A DNA stretch of 64,000 nt from Methylocystis sp. Sn-Cys (GTDB lineage: Bacteria; Pseudomonadota; Alphaproteobacteria; Rhizobiales; Beijerinckiaceae), in NCBI RefSeq assembly GCF_016745395.1, contig NZ_JAERVJ010000006.1, positions 62,001 to 126,000 on the forward strand. Reading direction: 5' to 3'. Under the pieces are notes generated by a model, which saw only the letters and a program-made list of their open reading frames with translations, was not told the origin of the DNA and searched no databases. Shown piece by piece: positions 1 through 7,837 of this stretch. The position numbers and the translations under genes are program-made. Position 1 is the first letter of the stretch; each line of letters starts with the position of its first letter.

Positions 1-184
1 ACAACTTACGCCCGAGCTGGAAGCGGGACTCCGACATTGGATTGTCCGTCGGGACGCGAGGCGGCGGCAAGAAATCCGGCAAGGACCAGCGCCATGCAGA
101 CTCGTTTTGGTCCGCTCCTCCATGAGCTGCGGGAGAGATCAGCGTGAAAGCCGTCAGAAGGACGGCAAGACGACGATGAGTCAT
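1..184 (-). CDS. mbnH: MbnH-type di-haem cytochrome c peroxidase family protein, N-terminus only
   Basis: The reading frame starts at 184 and runs off the left edge, so only about 61 residues are visible. They begin with a signal peptide (MTHRRLAVLLTAFTLISPAAHG) and continue with the segment WSLPDFLPPPRVPTDNPMS and then LGRKL, which is the usual entry to the first haem domain of MauG/MbnH-type di-haem peroxidases. The haem-binding motifs lie outside the window. The start codon overlaps the mbnP stop by four bases (ATGA), so the two are translationally coupled. In the known family, periplasmic MbnH oxidises a tryptophan of its partner MbnP to kynurenine, creating a copper site. Identity rests on this short N-terminus plus the neighbour. 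Confidence 0.8.
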   Translation of the reverse strand, partial: MTHRRLAVLLTAFTLISPAAHGGADQNESAWRWSLPDFLPPPRVPTDNPMSESRFQLGRKL

Positions 185-1233
185 TTCGCGGCCTCCACAC
201 GGAAAATTTTCGTGACCGCGCCGGATGGTTTACCGGCGTCGTTCGCGTCAAGGGCGGTTTCTTTGAGCCGAAGCGCCAAATTCTCGAACATCGGCCCACA
301 TTCGGGGTCGGCGGGGCCGCTCATGCATCCCGTCGAGAAGCCCTTGTCTTGGCCGAGATCGATGCCGGAGAACAAGGCCGCCAAATCTAAAACCACGCGT
401 TGTCGGGCCGGGTCGAATGACGCAAATTTTACCGGAATTCGATTGGCGCTGGCGCAAGAGGTGATCTCGCCTTTTACCGCGTCGCCACGACACCCAGTCG
501 AGCCTAAATGCAGCATCCAGGTCGATACGGTGACTGTGCCATCGGCGTTGACCTTCGCAGGCGCCGGCTTCAGCGCATCGGCCATTGCGGGAGCGCCAAT
601 GGCGCTCGCCGTAGCGCCGTCCGCACTGCCCGGCGCAAGCTTGGGCGTGATCGGAGGGCGCGTCACGCCTCCCTCCGGATCGACTTCGACCTTGATGAAC
701 TTACGCCCGGCCTGCCAATTCCAGGCCATCGCCTGAATGTCGAGAGGCGCCGGCGCCGTCGCGAAGTTCGAGTGATTGAGAAAGATGTCCTTTCCCTCTT
801 TATCCCTTACGACGCTTGGAACGCCGACGACGAAGCTGACGCCGCGATAACGTCCTTTCGGCGCCAGGCCCTTGATCGTGTCGTATGTGTCGGCATTGCC
901 GACGCATTTGCCGGTCTTGTCCTCGAAATCCAGCAAAGCGACGTTTGCGTACTGCCAATCATTCTGGTCCAATTCGATGGGAACCTCGCGCCCGGCGGCG
1001 TCGATGAGCGTGGCAGCCGAGATATAGAGTCTCGCATCACGGAGCTGCGCAGAGCGGCCGCCGGTTCCGAGGCCAGGAATGTCTTGTCCGCATCGGACCG
1101 GATTGCCTCCAGCCGCCAATGAGAAACGAATTGCGACCTGCTGCTTGTCGCCTCGATCATCCTGCGCGGCTCGCGCGACGCCAAGAGGCGCAGAAACCGC
1201 CACGAACAGCGCCAACACCCGAAAAATGTACAT
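181..1233 (-). CDS. mbnP: MbnP family copper-binding protein
   Basis: This 350-residue exported protein starts at 1233, where AGGAGG lies seven bases upstream and the residues MYIFRVLALFVAVSAPLGVARA form a signal peptide; an in-frame upstream start at 1263 would bury that signal. Family features are visible in the C-terminal half: LHLGSTGC, a conserved CASANRIPV segment, and GCMSGPADPECGPMF. Several tryptophans (for example DWQYAN and WNWQAG) could be the modified residue. MbnP proteins are periplasmic copper binders matured by MbnH, whose gene follows with a four-base overlap. They occur with methanobactin operons and also alone; no mbnA or mbnB/C gene is visible here, so a link to methanobactin is inference. 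Confidence 0.88.
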   Translation of the reverse strand: MYIFRVLALFVAVSAPLGVARAAQDDRGDKQQVAIRFSLAAGGNPVRCGQDIPGLGTGGRSAQLRDARLYISAATLIDAAGREVPIELDQNDWQYANVALLDFEDKTGKCVGNADTYDTIKGLAPKGRYRGVSFVVGVPSVVRDKEGKDIFLNHSNFATAPAPLDIQAMAWNWQAGRKFIKVEVDPEGGVTRPPITPKLAPGSADGATASAIGAPAMADALKPAPAKVNADGTVTVSTWMLHLGSTGCRGDAVKGEITSCASANRIPVKFASFDPARQRVVLDLAALFSGIDLGQDKGFSTGCMSGPADPECGPMFENLALRLKETALDANDAGKPSGAVTKIFRVEAAK

Positions 1234-1315
1234 AGCTTCGCCTCCTGTTCGCGACGTGCGCAAAAACAGTGCGAGAAGATGGCCGAGCGAATCTAAATCG
1301 CCCGGCGTGGAAGTA

Positions 1316-1726
1316 TTAGGAGAGGGAGGTCGGGGGCCCGCGGGACAGCGGTATGAGGAAACGTCGGGATGGTAGCGACGGAGACTCTTGCGAACTCGAC
1401 GCCGCCGACGATTCTTCTAGATCCGGCGTCAGTAAGATCGCCACAGCCGCGAGCAACGCAGGCGTCACGTTCCAATGGTCGCGTCCGGCGCCCGCACAAA
1501 GCACACACTGGCAATCGTGAGTAGAATGCGCTGGATCGCCATGAGGCGCGTCGTCCCCGCAAATTGCGCCAACCAAAGCGAGCGAAACCCCGGGAATATC
1601 GTTCTGGACGTGGCTCCGGCTGACGGGCGCGAAAAGAAAGGCGAGTGCTTGCAGCACAATTAGACAAATGACCGCGTGCGCACGAAAAGCGCGCAAAAAG
1701 TCCTTTATCTGGTAAAACTGCCGCAT
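1316..1726 (-). CDS. small membrane protein with a His/Cys metal motif (DUF2946-like)
   Basis: This 136-residue protein has one clear hydrophobic segment near residues 15-33 (HAVICLIVLQALAFLFAPV), a second weaker one near 85-100, and between them the cluster HSTHDCQCVLCAGAG, which carries two histidines and three cysteines as a likely metal-binding patch. That arrangement resembles the short DUF2946 proteins often seen beside copper genes, but I recognise it only by shape. It sits 82 bases upstream of mbnP on the same strand and may be the first gene of the copper operon. The Ser/Pro-rich tail is low complexity. The start at 1726 has no convincing Shine-Dalgarno sequence, so the N-terminus is uncertain. 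Confidence 0.5.
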   Translation of the reverse strand: MRQFYQIKDFLRAFRAHAVICLIVLQALAFLFAPVSRSHVQNDIPGVSLALVGAICGDDAPHGDPAHSTHDCQCVLCAGAGRDHWNVTPALLAAVAILLTPDLEESSAASSSQESPSLPSRRFLIPLSRGPPTSLS

Positions 1727-2119
1727 AGTTCCATGTCTCTTATTGCTGTCCGCTTGTCAATAGGCAACCAAGATTACAAGAAGCACATTTCTTGTGGAGC
1801 GCGCCTCGACGGCCACGGTAGTCTCAAGAGCCTCACGGCGCCTTGTCGCTTTAATTCTGGTTTAGTGCAGCTTCCTTCATCCGCCCGTTCTCCTCGTCGG
1901 CCTAGACAAGACGGATCGGGGCAAGTTCTCAGCCTTCCGGCAGCAGACGGCAAACGGCCCGGCCATTGGGCCACGGGATCGAACCGCGCATAAGCCAGCT
2001 CTCAGTAGGGCTTGTCGTGCGGTATGACGACCAAGGCCGAAACAGAAATGGCCCCGGTGACACCTCACCGCAGGCCTTCCGCGCGATCGAGGCGGTAGAC
2101 GCGGTTCCTACCGGCGCGC
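1727..2119. other. intergenic region, no gene recognised
   Basis: About 390 bases between the small membrane protein and the polymerase gene, both on the minus strand. I see no frame with family resemblance and no strong terminator. A T-loop-like string near 1971-1985 (minus strand, GGTTCGATCCC) has no matching tRNA body. Confidence 0.5.
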
Positions 2120-3487
2120 TCACCCTCCTGTCGCAGAAGATAAAGAGCCGCCAGAAGGCGATACGCCGACGTTCGACGACGAGGTGATGCAGTTTGACCC
2201 ACAATTTTTACGGAACGAGCCCAGTGCAAACGCTCCGCGCAAAATGACGCCCCAGAGGAAGTAGTATGGGATCGCAAAATAGGGTTTTTCCAGATTGTCT
2301 TCGCCTAACGAGCCCATAAGAACGAGCACGATAAAGGCTAACATCACAAAGATTCGATCCTGCCAGAGGCGGGAAGGCAAATGGGCGCCTGCGCGAAAAA
2401 ATGCTTTCAGGGCGGCGTAAAAGAGCTCGGCATGCATCCAGAACCAGACGGCAAATCCGATCAGGCCGCATCGAGAAAAAACAGACATCATAGAATTATG
2501 TGGCTCTCGCACTTGAATTCCCGCGACATTTCCAAACGAGATCAGCGGGAATCCGAACCCCAGACCGGTGAGGAACGTCGTGGAATCCGCGGTAACTCGA
2601 TCAATCAGGTCGGTCCACCATTGCATGCGCTGATCCACGCCCGAAGCGGCGGCGGATATCGCGTCGTTGCTCCCGTCCGAGATTCCGACCATCGCAGCAA
2701 TGTGATCGACGAAAAACGAAAGAGAAACCTGACTCGTCAGGCGCCCCGGAACGTGCAATTCCAGGACTTCGATCGCCGCCAGCGCAGCAACCAAAAGAGG
2801 CGCAAAAGATAAAAGCGGTCGTATCGCCGATCTACGCAGGAACCACATTAGCAACAAGAGCGCGGCGAGCTGCATATAGGCGGTGCGATTTTGGAAAACG
2901 ACAATGATATAAGAAGCCAGCGCGCCCGCCAGCAAGGCGGCCCAAGGCGCACCCGGAAATCTGATGATGAGATAGGCCGCCGCCCAAAAGATGACGACGT
3001 CCCCCGTGTTGAACAGGCCGAATATAGGAACCGCCTCACCATGCTCGGATACGATCTGAGGCGACGCCGCTATAATTTCGGTTCTAAAAAGATAGCCGAC
3101 GCTGGCATAGGCGACAGCGACAACAAGCGCTGCCGGAAGCCAGCGGAACAACCGTTCCAAGGCTTGCTGTTGTGACGCAAACGAATATCCTACGATCAGA
3201 TAAAGCGAGTCGATCGCTTGGGACGCGTCGCGCAGCGCCCACAATCCGTATTCGGGCGTAAAAAACACCGCCCAACCGATCGCATAACACCACCACGCGA
3301 CGAGGGGGAACAGTCGGATAACCGACCTCATCTCGAGCAATGAGCTCACCACATTCGATCCCAGCAAGCCCAAAATCAGAACAGTTTCCCCAAGGGGGAT
3401 GCCGAGTCCCGGCAGCCTGATCTGCATGAAGCTAAATCCCAGGATCAGGTTTCCCGCCAGGACCAGGGCCAGGGCAAAATTGAGCAT
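2120..3487 (-). CDS. O-antigen ligase/polymerase-like membrane protein (Wzy type)
   Basis: This 455-residue protein has about ten to twelve hydrophobic helices spread over its length. A large loop around residues 255-325 ends in TGLGFGFPL and REPHNSMMSVFSRCGLIGF, the H-N-containing region typical of Wzy_C/O-antigen ligase proteins. Such proteins act on the periplasmic face of the inner membrane and polymerise or transfer lipid-linked oligosaccharide repeats. AGGAGG precedes the ATG at 3487 and overlaps the stop of the flippase gene, so the two are one transcription unit. The final 30 residues are Ser/Gly-rich and look dispensable. The base composition is more AT-rich than most of the window. 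Polymerase versus ligase cannot be decided from sequence. Confidence 0.8.
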   Translation of the reverse strand: MLNFALALVLAGNLILGFSFMQIRLPGLGIPLGETVLILGLLGSNVVSSLLEMRSVIRLFPLVAWWCYAIGWAVFFTPEYGLWALRDASQAIDSLYLIVGYSFASQQQALERLFRWLPAALVVAVAYASVGYLFRTEIIAASPQIVSEHGEAVPIFGLFNTGDVVIFWAAAYLIIRFPGAPWAALLAGALASYIIVVFQNRTAYMQLAALLLLMWFLRRSAIRPLLSFAPLLVAALAAIEVLELHVPGRLTSQVSLSFFVDHIAAMVGISDGSNDAISAAASGVDQRMQWWTDLIDRVTADSTTFLTGLGFGFPLISFGNVAGIQVREPHNSMMSVFSRCGLIGFAVWFWMHAELFYAALKAFFRAGAHLPSRLWQDRIFVMLAFIVLVLMGSLGEDNLEKPYFAIPYYFLWGVILRGAFALGSFRKNCGSNCITSSSNVGVSPSGGSLSSATGG

Positions 3488-3496
3488 CCAATCCTC

Positions 3497-4873
3497 CTAG
3501 TCCCTGTGACCTTGCGCATCAGACGCACGCTTCGATAACCGGTAGGAACACCATATGTTGCGGCTGAGAAGAATTACGCTACTCAGCGCCCAACCGATGA
3601 AGACGCCCAACAATCCGAATGCCGCGCATGCGGCTATGCCGATCGTCATCGTTGACGCCGTCCAAGCAAATTTGGAAAGGGCTATGGATTTCATCTTGCC
3701 GTTGAGGCGTAAGTTGAGCTCCACGATTGCGTTCAAAACGGAAAGCACCGGGATGACACAAAGCCACACGATCAGCGACGGGCTAACGAGCTTGTCGAAC
3801 GCGCCTCGATAACAATAGTGAATGGCTTGCATGCCAACGAAAGAAAACAGGAACGCGTAGACGGCGGTCCCGCTCAAAACTGTGCCGGCGAAAAGCCCGA
3901 GCGTTCTTCGGTATCGATCGCGCTGGTTGGCCGAATGGTACCTCGCAAGCGTTGGCGCGGCCGCCGATAAAGTCGCCGCCGTCGCAAGATTTACCGGCAA
4001 GATCATGTTGAAAATAGCGCGGACGGCTGCAGTTGCCTCGAGGCCGATCATGGAGGGTCCCACCAAGTGGAAAATATTGCCGCCGAGCCAGTGGTTCGTC
4101 TGAGCGATAATGGCCCAGCGCCCATAGCGCCAATGGTCGCGCAACACCTCGCGGATCATCGACCCGACGCGCGCGAGCCTTAAATCGGGACGAAGAAATA
4201 CGACCATAATAAACAGGCAGGGAAGAGCCATCGCTCCCCCGATCGAGATAATGGCGTAAGACGGCCTCAAAACGCCGGCGATGTGCAGAACGAACAGAAA
4301 TGCCGGCGCCAAGATGGCGTAAGCCACTCCGCCAAGCGCAAACAATCCGTTATAGGAATGCGTGTAACACAACTGTTGCGTCATCGGGCGCAGGAACAGC
4401 AGCGGCGCTGCAATGAGGGCCCCCACCATCGTCTCCGCAATGAGGGGAGATCCCCGATCGTGAAAAATCGATCCCGCCGCCAGAAGCGCCAAAGATGCTA
4501 ACACTGATGTAGCGAAATGCAGGAAGACGACCGCTCCCGTATAGCAGCGCAGGCGATTTGCGTATCTGGCGGGCCCGAGGATCGGAATTGGCTCAGACAC
4601 GAGCGCTTCGAATAGCATACAGGTTACGATAATCAGGGAATAGCAGAAGCTGTATACGCCCACGTGATCGATCGGCATCCAGCGCACGAGCAAAACGGTC
4701 AGCATGAAGTTCGTGCCGGCGAAAATAGCTTGTTCGGCAATGGCCGACATGATTTTGATGAAATGAAGTAACCCGCTGGGCGCTTTTCTCAGACGCGCAA
4801 AGTCGAGCGCCGTCGCCTTCTGTTCGCCCTGCGCGTCATCAACAGTCGCGGCGGAAGGTCCTTCCATGGTCAC
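3497..4873 (-). CDS. polysaccharide flippase, Wzx/MATE-like
   Basis: This 458-residue polytopic protein has roughly twelve hydrophobic segments following a 40-residue hydrophilic N-terminus, the usual build of Wzx-type lipid-linked oligosaccharide flippases. Length and helix spacing fit the polysaccharide biosynthesis family (oligosaccharide flippase, MOP superfamily). It would turn undecaprenyl-linked repeat units across the inner membrane for the polymerase encoded just downstream, nine bases away. An alternative start six bases further in (MEGPSAATVDDA) is equally plausible. The upstream neighbour on the same strand encodes an exported beta-helix protein, so all three may form one exopolysaccharide operon. 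No catalytic motif is expected in this family, so the call rests on topology and neighbours. Confidence 0.78.
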   Translation of the reverse strand: MTMEGPSAATVDDAQGEQKATALDFARLRKAPSGLLHFIKIMSAIAEQAIFAGTNFMLTVLLVRWMPIDHVGVYSFCYSLIIVTCMLFEALVSEPIPILGPARYANRLRCYTGAVVFLHFATSVLASLALLAAGSIFHDRGSPLIAETMVGALIAAPLLFLRPMTQQLCYTHSYNGLFALGGVAYAILAPAFLFVLHIAGVLRPSYAIISIGGAMALPCLFIMVVFLRPDLRLARVGSMIREVLRDHWRYGRWAIIAQTNHWLGGNIFHLVGPSMIGLEATAAVRAIFNMILPVNLATAATLSAAAPTLARYHSANQRDRYRRTLGLFAGTVLSGTAVYAFLFSFVGMQAIHYCYRGAFDKLVSPSLIVWLCVIPVLSVLNAIVELNLRLNGKMKSIALSKFAWTASTMTIGIAACAAFGLLGVFIGWALSSVILLSRNIWCSYRLSKRASDAQGHRD

Positions 4874-4898
4874 TTTCCAATCTCACGGATGGCTGTGC

Positions 4899-6059
4899 TT
4901 AATGATGCTCGGAAGGCTGGATAATGCAGCGCCGATCCCCCGGGTCGTCTGGTTCGAACGGCGCCTGGTTTTCGGCCTTGACAGTATTATTGTTGGAGAC
5001 CGTTACGTCGCTGCGCCCGAATGTGGACGCCGGGCGATGGGCGCTGTTGATGATAGTATTGCCCGTTATGACGTCGCCGGCGGAATAGGCCGTAATCCCC
5101 ACTTCAAATCCGTCGACATAATTTCGCTCCGCAATTGCACTCTCGCCGGAAATCTCAATTCCAATGCCGGTCCGCAATGTCGTTTGCACATAATTGCCGA
5201 TCACCTTTGTCCCTACTCCACCGTCGGTGACGATCGAATATCCGATTGTGTCAGCGGCCGGATTGTTCCAGGTCGAGAAGCGATTGCCTTGAACGAGAAG
5301 ATTCCGACTTTCTCCGGGTCGTGGCGGAGCCTTTCCCTGGATCTCGATTCCCATACGGGAAATCCCCAGTCCGACATTATCCGAGACGATAACGTTCCGT
5401 CCCTGATTCTCGACGTCACCGAGTACGATGCTCATTCCCTGATAAACATTTTTGAAGACGTTGTGGTCGATCGACGAATTATCGAGATTATACCCGTAGA
5501 CGCCGGAGCCGCCTGCGGCGACGTCCTCGAACCGGTTGCCCGATATCCGTGCGCGTTTCAGGAAATTGAAGGTCAGTCCGTTATGTCGAAACGTCGAGTT
5601 CGAAATCTCGATGTTCGACACGGAATCGGGCGACGCATTCCCAAACAGTCTGATCACGCCTCGCATTGGATTGGCGCCGTTGCCCAAGAAGCAGAAAGAA
5701 TCGATCCTGATGTCGTGGCTGTCGTTTGGATCCGCGGTAAAGATTGGGCTCGAGCTCATCGCGCTCAGGATTGCGTTCTCTCCTTGAAATGTAACGCCCG
5801 ATTTGAGGGCGATTTCGCCAAGGTGAAATAGCCCCGGAGAAAAGATGATTACATCGCCAAAGGCTGCCGCGATGATCGCGGATCGGACCGCCAAGGTGTC
5901 ATCCCCTCCGGAGGGGGATACTCTCCTTTCGGCCGCATAGCCGCCGCTGTCCGCCACGCAACCAAGGAATAAGACGCCGGCGACTCCAATGGGAACGCGT
6001 GTTGAAGCGCGGCAGTATTTTGTTCGAGTGCGTTCAAAATTCGCGTGAAAGGTTCTCAA
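4899..6059 (-). CDS. exported right-handed parallel beta-helix protein
   Basis: The 386-residue product has a hydrophobic stretch near residues 23-35 that can serve as a signal peptide and then a long series of short turns of the form xNxFxxV..GI.I (for example ISGNRFEDV, IDHNVFKNV, IVSDNVGLGI, LVQGNRFSTW, VIGNYVQTT, VTGNTIINS). This is the pattern of pectate-lyase-like right-handed beta helices (NosD/CASH and Pectate_lyase_3 folds). Such proteins act as polysaccharide lyases, epimerases or binding proteins in the periplasm or outside. I cannot identify a substrate or catalytic residues. It precedes the flippase and polymerase genes by 25 bases on the same strand, so a role in trimming or modifying the same polysaccharide is the reasonable inference. 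Confidence 0.75.
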   Translation of the reverse strand: MRTFHANFERTRTKYCRASTRVPIGVAGVLFLGCVADSGGYAAERRVSPSGGDDTLAVRSAIIAAAFGDVIIFSPGLFHLGEIALKSGVTFQGENAILSAMSSSPIFTADPNDSHDIRIDSFCFLGNGANPMRGVIRLFGNASPDSVSNIEISNSTFRHNGLTFNFLKRARISGNRFEDVAAGGSGVYGYNLDNSSIDHNVFKNVYQGMSIVLGDVENQGRNVIVSDNVGLGISRMGIEIQGKAPPRPGESRNLLVQGNRFSTWNNPAADTIGYSIVTDGGVGTKVIGNYVQTTLRTGIGIEISGESAIAERNYVDGFEVGITAYSAGDVITGNTIINSAHRPASTFGRSDVTVSNNNTVKAENQAPFEPDDPGDRRCIIQPSEHH

Positions 6060-6487
6060 TCTATTCGCTCACTGTGTCGTTTAGAACCGACAACAACATA
6101 GCAGCCATTTTGTGGTCGGGGTCCGACACAAAAGATTTGTCGCGTGCCTACTTAGAGTTAACTCCGGAGGGTATTTCCCGAGCAGCAGGCGACGCGATCG
6201 AGGGTTTAGGATGTTGCCGAGCGCTCCCACGCATGCCACTCAATGGAACGATCGCTGATTATGCATCTTATGGGTTGAACTTTTGGACTAAGTAAGCCTG
6301 CACATGCGTTCAATTGACCGTTTCCGGACTTTCCAATTACCTTCCCTGACGCCGTCGTTCTGCGGATAGCGCCATCGCCCAAAACCGCTAACTCGATGAA
6401 TCGCAAGATAGCCGCGATCTGCCCATTGGGGCCGCCCCACTCCGTCGCGTTTGACAGCGAAGAGAGTCAAAAGAAGGTTAGAGCATC
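6060..6487. promoter_or_regulatory. divergent intergenic region between beta-helix and acyltransferase genes
   Basis: About 430 bases separate two divergent genes and should hold both promoters. The stretch is AT-rich compared with the rest of the window. I find no convincing small gene, terminator or long palindrome, and I cannot assign -35/-10 elements with confidence. Confidence 0.4.
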
Positions 6488-7732
6488 ATGGGCCCACGCG
6501 CTTCGACTGCGAGTAGCCATTCAGAATTCGTATCGATCCAGATATTGCGGGCTTTCGCCGCATTCATGATCGTTGTCTGGCATTCACATCTCTCTATAAA
6601 GAACTTCGAAGATACGTACTGGCGATCCGACAGCTTTGAATACATGCAAGAACATTACCTGTTCCCGTTCAGGCACCTTGATTTTGGGGTGGATATTTTT
6701 TTCTGCCTGAGCGGCTTTATAATGTGTATGCTTGTCATGAGTGGGAAGGAGGCACAATTTAGGCTATACGTTTCCAGGAGGGTCGCTAGAATATACCCGA
6801 TGTATTGGTTTTTCTCGCTTCTCGTGGTTGCCGCCTATGCATTGAACAATAATTTCAATGTTGGCGGACTCTCGGGAGATAGAGCGGCGGATATTCAAAG
6901 AATTGCCTTATCGCTGTCTCTCATTCCCCAATATAAAGCGCCGGTGCTCGGCGTCGCCTGGACGCTTATCCAGGAAATGATATTTTATTGTAGCGTGGCG
7001 CTGATTTTGATGTTCAATGGCTCGAGAGGCCTCGTTGCCTGGATCGCCTCTTTATCTGCGGTCTGCATAGCTCTGTATTTGGCTGGAATCGACCTCGTCA
7101 ACGGGCAATTGTTGAGCCTCTATTACGTGGAATTTTTGTTCGGAGCGTTGGCCTACCGCTTTCATCGAAGCGTCGCTCCGCGCGAGCCAATTGCTCAGAT
7201 TTTGTTGGCCGTCGCACTTTATGTTGTTGTGGGGGCGGCGCTCGAGCGTTGGCGAAGCTCCGGTCCTTCTTTGCTGCGCGTATTCGGCTGCGGAACAATG
7301 GGGTTTTTCTTCATCACAGGCTCGATTGGGCTCGAGAGATGGGCGTCACAAACGTCTTTGACGACGCGCTTCCTGCGGGTGATGGGAGATAGCTCATACG
7401 TGCTGTATCTCAGCCACTGGCTCGTGCTTTCAGCTCTCGGTAAGATTGGCGGGCTATTCGTCGGACTGCCCCGACCAGCAATCTTGCTTTGGCACGCGGG
7501 CTCGATTGCAGCCGCGGTCTCTTTTGCTCTCGCGTTCCACTTTTCCGTCGAAAAGCCCTTCAATAAATGGCTGTGGCGGCTTTTGCCCACTCGAAAAGAA
7601 CGCTCGGCTTCTAATGACGAACATTTTGCGCCGTCGATCCACGGCAGCGATTTTGCCGAGGGCAAGGAGAGAGTTTTAGTTGGGACGCCGGCCCAACTTG
7701 CCGGCGCGGGCTCGTCTGAGAAAGCCTCCTAA
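6488..7732 (+). CDS. acyltransferase 3 family membrane protein (ExoZ/OafA-like)
   Basis: This 414-residue protein opens with the family signature IQILRAFAAFMIVVWHSH (catalytic-type His near residue 36), followed by HLDFGVDIFFCLSGFIM and RVARIYPMYW, all hallmarks of acyltransferase family 3 integral membrane enzymes such as ExoZ. About ten hydrophobic helices follow, ending with FSVEKPFNKWLW, again typical. These enzymes transfer acetyl or other acyl groups to sugars of exopolysaccharide or lipopolysaccharide. The last 40 residues are hydrophilic and probably cytoplasmic. Codon use is noticeably more AT-rich than in the flanking high-GC genes, suggesting the polysaccharide block was acquired. 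It is convergent with the GMC oxidoreductase gene. Confidence 0.85.
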   Translation: MGPRASTASSHSEFVSIQILRAFAAFMIVVWHSHLSIKNFEDTYWRSDSFEYMQEHYLFPFRHLDFGVDIFFCLSGFIMCMLVMSGKEAQFRLYVSRRVARIYPMYWFFSLLVVAAYALNNNFNVGGLSGDRAADIQRIALSLSLIPQYKAPVLGVAWTLIQEMIFYCSVALILMFNGSRGLVAWIASLSAVCIALYLAGIDLVNGQLLSLYYVEFLFGALAYRFHRSVAPREPIAQILLAVALYVVVGAALERWRSSGPSLLRVFGCGTMGFFFITGSIGLERWASQTSLTTRFLRVMGDSSYVLYLSHWLVLSALGKIGGLFVGLPRPAILLWHAGSIAAAVSFALAFHFSVEKPFNKWLWRLLPTRKERSASNDEHFAPSIHGSDFAEGKERVLVGTPAQLAGAGSSEKAS

Positions 7733-7837
7733 TACGACGCTTTATGCGAGAAGAAACGAAGCCGCAGACCCATTGGCCTCGGCGATTTTGGGCCGGCGAG
7801 ATGTAGACGTTCGATCGATCTCGACGTTCGCGCGCGC

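Noticed and set aside
1960-2010. tRNA-like T-loop (GGTTCGATCCC on the minus strand)
   Set aside because: No matching acceptor, D-arm or anticodon arm can be folded upstream.
4866-5831. Plus-strand open frame of 321 codons over the beta-helix gene
   Set aside because: The minus-strand frame has the repeated beta-helix turns and a signal peptide; the plus frame shows nothing recognisable.
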